Made by a program: the position numbers and the translations under genes
The notes under the pieces: generated by a model
Told to the model about the DNA's origin: nothing
What the model saw: only the letters and a program-made list of their open reading frames with translations
Database searches by the model: none
Part shown: in pieces, positions 1-5,168 of the stretch
Layout: every line of letters starts with the position of its first letter
Numbering within the stretch: the stretch's first letter is position 1
Source of the DNA: JBLYYQ01 sp048550035
Lineage (GTDB): Bacteria; Nitrospinota_A; UBA7883; JBLYYQ01
DNA length: 6,444 nt
Direction: 5' to 3'
Assembly (NCBI GenBank): GCA_048550035.1
Contig: JBLYYQ010000114.1
Coordinates: 1-6,444, forward strand

Positions 1-1769
1 CTGCTCCTTTCACCTGACAATGAGTTCTTAAAGTGAATTTTTATTTCTGGACGCATATATCCGAGCGGCTTACCATTTTTTTCGACTAAAAAGGTGGAGA
101 CTAACCGTTCGGTGAGTCGATTATCTTTTATCTGATCAAAACGGACGAATGTTAAATCATAATCGCCTGCAATAATTTTGTCACCAGGGAAAAGTGAGGT
201 CTCAACTGATCTATTGAACGCTGAGCCTGTGAAACCTATGAATAAGAATACTGCTCCAATATGAACAATATACCCTCCATATTTTCGTTTGTTTTGCCAT
301 ATAAGTCCGAATAATGAATGAATATAGTTATTATTTGATAACAAATGTCGAACTTTAGTTGCTTTAAACAGATCAATAAAGATTGATCCTAGTACAAATC
401 CTGATAATCCAAATGATAGTGATGCCATCAAACTAAAAGGCAAAATAGTTAGGCTTAGAATAAATATGAAAATACCAAAGCCAATTGGTGTTAAGAAGTT
501 TTTCTTAAAATTAGCAACACTTGCTTTTCGCCATGCAATCAAGGGACATATCCCAGCAAGAAGAAGCAAGCCAAGACCGATTGGAACCATCACTTTATTA
601 AAAAATAGTGGGCCAACTGTTACTTTCTCAGCGATAAATAGTTCAGAAACCAGCGGAAACATAGTACCAGCTAGAACAGTAAATGCGCCTCCTACCAGTA
701 TTATATTGTTAAATATGAATGATGACTCTCTTGATACTAATGAATCTAGCGTATCTTCTGATCGCAATAGCTCATGGCGACTGAATATTAGATACGATAC
801 CGCTATGACAATGAATATTAGAAAATATAAAAAATAAGTTCCAACCGATGATTCACCAAATGCATGGACTGATGATATTATTCCAGATCGTGTGATGAAT
901 GTTCCTAATATTGTTAGTATAAATGTAAGGCTGATGAGCACCATATTCCAAGTTTTCAACATCTTTTTGCGCTCTTGAATCATAATGGAGTGTAGGTAAG
1001 CAGTCCCTGTAAGCCATGGCATTAAGCTTGCGTTTTCTACAGGATCCCAGCCCCAATAGCCACCCCAACCTAATTCTACATATGCCCAGTTTGCACCAAG
1101 AAGATTGCCGATAGTTAAAAAGAGCCAAGCAAATATAGTCCATCGCCTAGTTGAGACAATCCATTGCTGGCTCCTCGATTTACTGCATAATGAAGCCATT
1201 GCAAACGCAAAGGGGATCATAAATCCGACAAACCCTATATATAAAGTTGGTGGATGATAGACCATCCCTGGGTTTTGTAACAATGGATTTAGCCCATAAC
1301 CATCTTCTGGCAAAACAGTCATCTTTTCAAAAAGTGGCGCTGGGAATATTATGAGCAGGGTGAAAAATAGTTGTCCAATAGCTAAAATGATTGTCACATA
1401 TGGCATTAACTCTTTGTTATGGTTACGATTTTGCAACACTGCAATTACTGAAAAGAGTGCTAACATCCATCCCCATAATAGCAATGAGCCTTTTTGTCCT
1501 GCCCAAAATGATGAAATTTTATAGAGAAAACTTAGATCAATATTCGAATAGCCATATACATACTCAATTGAGTAATCGCCAGTTAGTATGGCAAACAGTA
1601 ATGCCAATGTCGTAATAGATAGGAGGATAAATGTTCCGATTAACCCATATGCACCACTTTGCAATAAAGAATCAGAATTACTATATAATCCCAATATCGG
1701 TACAATTATACTATATAGGGCTACCAAAGAGGCCAAAATTAAGGCATATTCGCCAAGTTCAATGATCAT
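1..1769 (-). CDS. ccmF: Cytochrome c haem lyase subunit CcmF (partial, C-terminus beyond the left edge)
   Basis: Large inner-membrane protein of cytochrome c maturation System I; it takes haem from holo-CcmE and attaches it to CxxCH cysteines of periplasmic apocytochromes. Read by hand, the minus-strand frame is open from ATG at 1769 to the window edge, 589 residues. The N-terminus (MIIELGEYALILASL) is typical of the family. The tryptophan-rich haem-handling WWD motif, WGGYWGWDPVEN, is at residues 235-246. Four histidines match the known CcmF haem ligands: H172 (in YHPPTLY), H260 (YLHSIM), H302 (SVHAFG) and H503 (IVHIGAV). Many hydrophobic helices alternate with periplasmic loops, and the visible end lies in the periplasmic domain before the last helix. 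E. coli CcmF is about 650 residues, so perhaps 50-80 are missing. The start is 12 bases after the ccmE stop, with a weak AAGAG ribosome site overlapping that stop. The frame is intact. Identity is near certain. Confidence 0.96.
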   Translation of the reverse strand, partial: MIIELGEYALILASLVALYSIIVPILGLYSNSDSLLQSGAYGLIGTFILLSITTLALLFAILTGDYSIEYVYGYSNIDLSFLYKISSFWAGQKGSLLLWGWMLALFSVIAVLQNRNHNKELMPYVTIILAIGQLFFTLLIIFPAPLFEKMTVLPEDGYGLNPLLQNPGMVYHPPTLYIGFVGFMIPFAFAMASLCSKSRSQQWIVSTRRWTIFAWLFLTIGNLLGANWAYVELGWGGYWGWDPVENASLMPWLTGTAYLHSIMIQERKKMLKTWNMVLISLTFILTILGTFITRSGIISSVHAFGESSVGTYFLYFLIFIVIAVSYLIFSRHELLRSEDTLDSLVSRESSFIFNNIILVGGAFTVLAGTMFPLVSELFIAEKVTVGPLFFNKVMVPIGLGLLLLAGICPLIAWRKASVANFKKNFLTPIGFGIFIFILSLTILPFSLMASLSFGLSGFVLGSIFIDLFKATKVRHLLSNNNYIHSLFGLIWQNKRKYGGYIVHIGAVFLFIGFTGSAFNRSVETSLFPGDKIIAGDYDLTFVRFDQIKDNRLTERLVSTFLVEKNGKPLGYMRPEIKIHFKNSLSGERS

Positions 1770-1781
1770 ATCTATCTGCTC

Positions 1782-2267
1782 TTATTTGGAAGGTGGATGA
1801 ACAATATTATCCGGTAGTTTTGCTGGAGCAGATGGATGGGGTGAATCATCAAATTCTTTTGCGGCATCATATCTCGATGGACAGCTAGTAAGTAGCCTAT
1901 CTGCTTTAAAGCTGCCAGAGTTTAGGAATGTACCTTCAGCAATCACAGTTATGTCTTCTTGCATAAGATCAGGTGCAACTCCTTGATAATCAATAGCTAT
2001 TTCCTCGTTACAGTTAGAACCTTTAGCAGGGTCTTCTTTTAAAAGAAAAGAAATCTTTAATGATTGGCTATCTTGCTTGAGGCTACCTGATGCAACTTTA
2101 CCTTCTAATCGGAGCCGTTTTGACTTATTAGCTGATAATTTTTTTGCCTCACAGACAGTCTGATAATAGTTTGCATTAGATTGAGCTGCCGAGTAGATAA
2201 GGTAACCTATCACTGTAACTATCAGCAATGATCCGATCGCGACCTTTTTCTGCGTTTTATTTAACAT
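1782..2267 (-). CDS. ccmE: Cytochrome c maturation haem chaperone CcmE, cysteine (CxxxY) type
   Basis: Membrane-anchored periplasmic haem chaperone that binds haem covalently and hands it to CcmF. The protein has 161 residues, normal for the family: a short basic N-terminus, one membrane anchor at about residues 9-27, then a periplasmic OB-fold beta domain. The family signature appears as RLEGKVASGSL (53-63) and YQGVAPDLMQED...VIAEGTF (94-114). The haem-binding site, HxxxY in the classical protein, is here C129-P-S-R-Y133, so cysteine replaces the histidine; no histidine lies near it (the only ones are H144 and H157 in the tail). This CxxxY form is known from Desulfovibrio-type and archaeal Ccm systems. 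Two further cysteines, C39 and C86, lie in the periplasmic part. The C-terminal tail is rich in proline and probably flexible. No strong ribosome site precedes the start. It is probably the first gene of a ccmE-ccmF operon. Confidence 0.93.
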   Translation of the reverse strand: MLNKTQKKVAIGSLLIVTVIGYLIYSAAQSNANYYQTVCEAKKLSANKSKRLRLEGKVASGSLKQDSQSLKISFLLKEDPAKGSNCNEEIAIDYQGVAPDLMQEDITVIAEGTFLNSGSFKADRLLTSCPSRYDAAKEFDDSPHPSAPAKLPDNIVHPPSK

Positions 2268-2312
2268 AATTTTTATATGATTCCTAATTCTGCTTTAATC
2301 AACTTTTAAGAT

Positions 2313-2341
2313 ATTCTAGCACAAAATAGCAAACCTGCTAA
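2313..2341 (-). promoter_or_regulatory. Predicted sigma-70 promoter of ccmE-ccmF
   Basis: Read on the minus strand this is TTAGCA (-35, 2336-2341), a 17-base spacer, then TAGAAT (-10, 2313-2318) preceded by TGC, giving an extended -10 (TGCTAGAAT). The spacing is ideal, four of six bases match at -35 and five of six at -10. Transcription would start near 2306, leaving a leader of about 40 bases before the ccmE ATG. The prediction rests on sequence alone. Confidence 0.5.
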
Positions 2342-2505
2342 TAGTTGACTACTTATTATTAAAAAATTAGTCTAAAAGCTCATTTATATTAGAAATAGGG
2401 AAATTAGATTTAATAGAGTTTTAAACTTGATTTAGATATATAATGAAAGAAAACTTGCTTTTAGAGCTTAAAAGTTTTAGATAGAGTCTAAAGAATACAA
2501 ATCAT

Positions 2506-2538
2506 TCTTAAGAGCTTAATGTTAGCACTCTTAAGAGT
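2506..2538. promoter_or_regulatory. Paired palindromes upstream of the nifU-type gene (candidate operator)
   Basis: TCTTAAGAG occurs twice, at 2506-2514 and 2529-2537, offset by 23 bases, about two turns of the helix. Each copy is centred on a palindrome; the second extends to the perfect 12-base palindrome ACTCTTAAGAGT at 2527-2538. The pair lies 25-57 bases before the start of the Fe-S scaffold gene, where a dimeric regulator could bind. The flanking DNA (2400-2500) is very AT-rich, repeats TTTAGAT and TAGAG words, and has a TATAAT at 2439-2444 without a clear -35. The regulator is unknown; the motif does not match Fur, IscR or CIRCE sites as I know them. Confidence 0.35.
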
Positions 2539-2549
2539 TTAGATTATTT

Positions 2550-2555
2550 AAGGAG
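2550..2555 (+). promoter_or_regulatory. Shine-Dalgarno site that sets the nifU start at 2563
   Basis: AAGGAG is a near-perfect ribosome site. It ends one base before an ATG at 2557, too close to use, but seven bases before the second in-frame ATG at 2563. The second ATG is therefore the better start. Confidence 0.7.
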
Positions 2556-2562
2556 CATGAAA

Positions 2563-3192
2563 ATGGAAGAACATGACGGAAATAACAATTTCGGATATAC
2601 AGATTTAGTAATGGATCATTTTCAAAACCCACGTAATATTTTAGCTATTCCTGAAGAAGAGTACAATCCTAGTGGGGTAGGAATGGTAGGTAATGTTCAG
2701 TGTGGCGATATGATGAAAATATGGGTGAAGATTGGGGAAGGCGAGCATATTGAAGATCTAAAATGGAAGACATTTGGTTGTGCATCAGCAATAGCTTCGA
2801 CATCGATTATGTCTGAGATGGTGACAGAAAAAGATGGAATGACAGTGAATGAAGCGTTGAAAATAAAGCCTGAAGATATAATGGATAGGTTAGGAGGTCT
2901 TCCTGCCTTGAAGATCCACTGTTCAGTGTTAGGGGATAAGGCGTTGCGTGCGGCGATCAATGATTATTTCATAAAGACAGGTCAAGAAGATAGAATTCGA
3001 GAACGAAAAGAGGTTATCATCTGTGAATGTCTTAATGTGTCAGAACATGAGATTGAAGAGGAGGTTCTAGAAGGTGTTGAAGATTTTGAGACGCTACAAT
3101 CGAGAACGAAGATTTCAACAGGTTGCGGTAACTGCAGAGTGAAGGCAGAGGAGATTTTTGCGAAATATAGGGCAAAATATTTTAAAGAATAA
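2563..3192 (+). CDS. nifU: NifU-type Fe-S cluster scaffold: IscU domain fused to a BFD-like [2Fe-2S] domain
   Basis: Cytoplasmic scaffold on which iron and cysteine-derived sulfur are assembled into Fe-S clusters. The protein has 209 residues from the ATG at 2563 (211 from the less likely ATG at 2557). Residues about 12-138 form an IscU/NifU N-terminal domain with all scaffold residues: C47 and D49 (QCGDMM), C73 (FGCASA) and H119-C120 (LPALKIHCSVL). Residues about 150-200 form a BFD-like [2Fe-2S] domain with the pattern C154-x-C156 ... C188-x2-C191 (ICEC and TGCGNC). The third, C-terminal Nfu domain of classical NifU (a further CxxC) is absent; the stop follows directly. The IscU chaperone-recognition motif LPPVK reads LPALK. 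No cysteine desulfurase gene is adjacent within the window. The stop TAA overlaps the def ATG by one base, so the two are almost certainly co-transcribed and translationally coupled. Whether it serves general Fe-S assembly or nitrogenase cannot be told; no nif gene is visible. Confidence 0.92.
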   Translation: MEEHDGNNNFGYTDLVMDHFQNPRNILAIPEEEYNPSGVGMVGNVQCGDMMKIWVKIGEGEHIEDLKWKTFGCASAIASTSIMSEMVTEKDGMTVNEALKIKPEDIMDRLGGLPALKIHCSVLGDKALRAAINDYFIKTGQEDRIRERKEVIICECLNVSEHEIEEEVLEGVEDFETLQSRTKISTGCGNCRVKAEEIFAKYRAKYFKE

Positions 3193-3752
3193 TGTCAATA
3201 CTTAAAGTAGCGAAGCTTGGTCACCCAATTCTTTCTAAGGTAGCAGATGATCTGCCGATTAGTAGCATCAAGGATGCTAAAGTTCAGTCACTGATTGATG
3301 ATATGGTGGCAACGATGCGTGAATATGGAGGAGTCGGTCTTGCAGCACCACAAGTTCACAATTCAATCAAGATAATTGTGATTGAGTCTGAGTTGGTAGG
3401 TCTAAAGAGCAGCCGGACTGATTTAGCGTCTGCCTTTATTAATCCGGTCTTGAAAGATTTTTCAACTACGATGCTTAAAGAGTGGGAAGGTTGCCTTTCG
3501 TTAGGCGAATTGCTAGGAAAGGTGTCGCGTGCTGATAAAGTTACAGTTGAGGGATTCAACGATTCTGGCAATAAGGTGAAAATTGAGGCAGAAGGTTATT
3601 TAGCAAGAGTTTTCCAACATGAGATTGATCATCTTTATGGGAAACTTGTTACACATCGGGTAGAAGATATGTCTGATTTGTCATTTAGAGCAGAGTTTAG
3701 TAGGTACCATCAAAATGATTACGATGCCGACGAGATCAACGAGCAGGCTTGA
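3192..3752 (+). CDS. def: Peptide deformylase
   Basis: Removes the N-formyl group from the starting methionine of new proteins at the ribosome exit; a metalloenzyme, usually Fe(II). The protein has 186 residues, a normal bacterial length. All three family motifs are present: GGVGLAAPQ at 46-54 (motif I, Q54), EGCLS at 99-103 (motif II, metal ligand C101) and QHEIDHL at 142-148 (motif III, ligands H143 and H147, catalytic E144). After motif II the usual S-[IV]-P reads S-L-G, a mild departure; the downstream arginine (R113) is kept. The acidic tail after residue 160 is typical. Its ATG shares one base with the preceding stop (TAATG) and there is no strong ribosome site of its own, consistent with translational coupling to the Fe-S scaffold gene. 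It converges on queF with 21 bases between stops and no clear terminator hairpin. Confidence 0.96.
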   Translation: MSILKVAKLGHPILSKVADDLPISSIKDAKVQSLIDDMVATMREYGGVGLAAPQVHNSIKIIVIESELVGLKSSRTDLASAFINPVLKDFSTTMLKEWEGCLSLGELLGKVSRADKVTVEGFNDSGNKVKIEAEGYLARVFQHEIDHLYGKLVTHRVEDMSDLSFRAEFSRYHQNDYDADEINEQA

Positions 3753-3773
3753 GTATAGAATTCACTCGATAGA

Positions 3774-4256
3774 TTAAGTTTTGCCTTCTTTACTCCAGCT
3801 AGCTACTGGGCGAAATGCGATTCCGCCTCGCATACTAAAATCGCCTTCGACTCTGATCGATATAGGGTCAAGTAGCTTGATTAGATCGTTGGCAATTTTT
3901 GTTACCGCCGATTCATGGAAGGTGCTACTCATCCTAAAGCTCATAAGATATAATTTGAAAGATTTACTCTCAAGGCAGAGTTTGTCTGGTCTATAGTCGA
4001 CTTTTATTGTTCCAAAATCGGGCTGCCTTGTGATGGGGCAGAGCGTTGTAAATTCAGTAGCTTCAATATAGATATCCCCCGTCGCGTTGGCCCTGTTTTC
4101 TGACTTAATACTAAATGGATTAGCAAATGTCTCTAAAATAGTAGCTGATGGCTTATCATAATTAATTTTACTATTAGCGCTACTTACCCCTAGACTTTTA
4201 AACTTTTTTTGAAGGCTACCCTTCTTTTTCTCAACTTTGCTCATAAACCGATTCAT
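3774..4256 (-). CDS. queF: NADPH-dependent 7-cyano-7-deazaguanine (preQ0) reductase QueF
   Basis: Reduces the nitrile of preQ0 to the aminomethyl group of preQ1, the step before the queuosine precursor is inserted into tRNA. The protein has 160 residues, the short single-domain (YkvM-like) form. Visible motifs are YDKPSATILETFANP (33-47), FTTLCPITRQPDFG (69-82) with catalytic C73 and D80, the QueF signature ESKSFKLYLMSFR (96-108) beginning with E96, FHE (113-115) with H114, and RGG (143-145). A basic stretch at residues 6-20 precedes the core. A second ATG at 4244 would shorten the protein by four residues; neither start has a strong ribosome site, so the first is kept. It is divergent from the unknown gene at 4315 (58 bases between starts) and convergent with def. 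The short leader leaves no room for an obvious preQ1 riboswitch, and no other queuosine gene is in the window. Confidence 0.95.
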   Translation of the reverse strand: MNRFMSKVEKKKGSLQKKFKSLGVSSANSKINYDKPSATILETFANPFSIKSENRANATGDIYIEATEFTTLCPITRQPDFGTIKVDYRPDKLCLESKSFKLYLMSFRMSSTFHESAVTKIANDLIKLLDPISIRVEGDFSMRGGIAFRPVASWSKEGKT

Positions 4257-4260
4257 CCAA

Positions 4261-4289
4261 TTGTAAAAGAAATTATGCTACTATATATT
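4261..4289 (+). promoter_or_regulatory. Predicted sigma-70 promoter for the unknown gene at 4315
   Basis: TTGTAA (4261-4266), a 17-base spacer and TATATT (4284-4289) make a well-spaced promoter, with an overlapping TGCTACTAT that could act as an extended -10. A purine-rich ribosome site AGAGGA at 4303-4308 lies six bases before the ATG at 4315. These signals support transcription and initiation at 4315 even though the frame breaks soon after. Confidence 0.45.
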
Positions 4290-4314
4290 CATAATATTTG
4301 GTAGAGGAAGATAA

Positions 4315-4970
4315 ATGGAAACATCAGAACCTGCTCCACCTGAACAGAAAGCAAAACTTGGCATGTTGTTGCAACAATTGTTGGAATCTCTTTTAGCAAG
4401 CAGATAGGAACTATTCTTGCACAGACAGGTGATCTTATTAAGGCTATTGTTAAATTCAAGATAGCTGGTGTTGAATTTGAAAGACCTCCAAAGCAGGATA
4501 GTACACCAGAGGAAAGCAATCCCATAACAGGTACCTCAGACGATGAGCTTCCATTTAGCACAAAGGATGCTGGAGGCATTTCAGACTCTGATTTTATAGA
4601 AAACATAATAAACAATCCTGATCCTGACAAGATTTCGAAGGAAACTAATCGACTACTTAGGATGCTTGCTTGTGAGCGTATCTACAATGAGATCTTTGGA
4701 ATTCAAACAGAGCTTCTTTCAGAACTTAAGGATAGAGGAGAGGGAGAAGCTAAACAGAATGACCTAAGAAGGTTTTATGAGAGATTTTTAGAACTATCTG
4801 AATCTACGGCAACAAGTAAGAGCTATTTTGGGTTTTTGGTAGGGCAGATGCTGATAAGCATTACTGGGGAAAGAGAAGATCGTAATGTTAAGATTACAGA
4901 GGTTGGAACTCGATTTTTGCGCTATATAAAAGAGCAATATCATTCACACTACGAGTACAAGCCATTATAG
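4315..4970 (+). CDS. Unknown protein, apparently frameshifted near codon 14 (about 218 aa if restored)
   Basis: I do not recognise this family. The ATG at 4315 with a good ribosome site opens a frame that stops after 30 codons (TAG at 4405-4407). A second frame, open from 4344 (after a TGA at 4341-4343) to the TAG at 4968-4970, continues as a coherent protein. The switch must lie between 4344 and 4407; adding one base at the AAAA run 4353-4356 joins them as ...EQKAK-TWHVVATIVG.... The restored protein has an acidic/proline N-terminus, a mostly hydrophobic segment (about residues 15-50), an acidic linker rich in S, D and P (about 55-95), then a charged helical domain ending in ITEVGTRFLRYI, which looks like the last helix of a winged-helix-type domain. 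No signal peptide is evident. The first in-frame ATG downstream, at 4662, begins mid-helix and is unlikely to be the true start. Assembly error, real indel or recoding cannot be distinguished here. Confidence 0.6.
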
Positions 4971-4980
4971 CTGCTGTTTT

Positions 4981-5014
4981 GATATTTCCATGAGTTAGGA
5001 TATTAAATATCTAA
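4981..5014 (+). other. AT-rich dyad after the unknown gene
   Basis: GATATT-A-AATATC (4999-5011) is a 6-base inverted repeat, extended by TTA/TAA outside it with one bulged G (4998). An upstream GATATTT at 4981-4987 can pair with the same right arm, so two mutually exclusive hairpins are possible. No U-run follows, so an intrinsic terminator is not convincing; it may be a protein-binding site or chance in AT-rich DNA. Confidence 0.25.
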
Positions 5015-5051
5015 GATAAAAAGTCTCTCAAAAAGCTATCTGCAAAAAAAG

Positions 5052-5079
5052 TTTGGCGAATTATCAAAATTGTTATAAC
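5052..5079 (+). promoter_or_regulatory. Predicted promoter of the multihaem cytochrome
   Basis: TGTTATAAC at 5071-5079 is a good extended -10 (TGn plus TATAAC, five of six bases). TTTGGC at 5052-5057 sits 16 bases upstream as a weak -35. Transcription would begin near 5086, leaving a leader of about 80 bases that contains the hairpin at 5099-5131. The prediction is from sequence only. Confidence 0.4.
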
Positions 5080-5098
5080 TTATAGAAATATTTAGTTG

Positions 5099-5131
5099 TG
5101 TGGCCTGTTATTAATTTCCATCCTGGCCGCA
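5099..5131 (+). other. Hairpin in the cytochrome 5' leader
   Basis: TGTGGCC (5099-5105) pairs with GGCCGCA (5125-5131) to give a GC-rich 7-base stem, with one G-U pair and a 19-base AT-rich loop, in an otherwise AT-rich leader. It ends 37 bases before the ATG. No U-run follows, so it is not a terminator; a role in mRNA stability or as an operator is possible. Confidence 0.35.
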
Positions 5132-5168
5132 AACTTTGTTAAAGATAAGGTTAGAAGAGTGATTAATA

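Noticed and set aside
466..1800. Several open frames of 70-123 codons on the plus strand and one on the minus strand within 466-1800.
   Set aside because: They lie over ccmF in other frames; ccmF has all its family motifs in one uninterrupted minus-strand frame.
2443..2484. A 13-codon reading frame (MKENLLLELKSFR) that might be a leader peptide.
   Set aside because: There is no ribosome site, no run of regulatory codons and no attenuator-like structure; short frames are expected by chance.
2522..2548. TTAGCACTC at 2522-2530 matches the left half of the CIRCE (HrcA) operator.
   Set aside because: The right half, GAGTGCTAA nine bases later, is absent (the bases there are TAGATTATT), and the downstream gene is not a heat-shock gene. 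The local symmetry is instead the ACTCTTAAGAGT palindrome.
3753..3773. A bidirectional terminator between convergent def and queF.
   Set aside because: The 21-base gap holds no stem of useful length and no T-run on either strand.
4257..4314. A possible preQ1 riboswitch in front of queF.
   Set aside because: Only 58 bases separate the divergent starts, and I see no C-rich pseudoknot-like aptamer near the queF start on the minus strand.
4289..4630. A 113-codon minus-strand frame opposite the start of the unknown gene.
   Set aside because: It lacks a ribosome site, has low-complexity composition and lies antisense to the better supported plus-strand reading with promoter and Shine-Dalgarno site.
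5055..5075. TGGC ... TTGT resembling a sigma-54 promoter before the cytochrome.
   Set aside because: The gap between TGGC and TTGT is 12 bases rather than the fixed 7 expected, and TTGT lacks the final GC.
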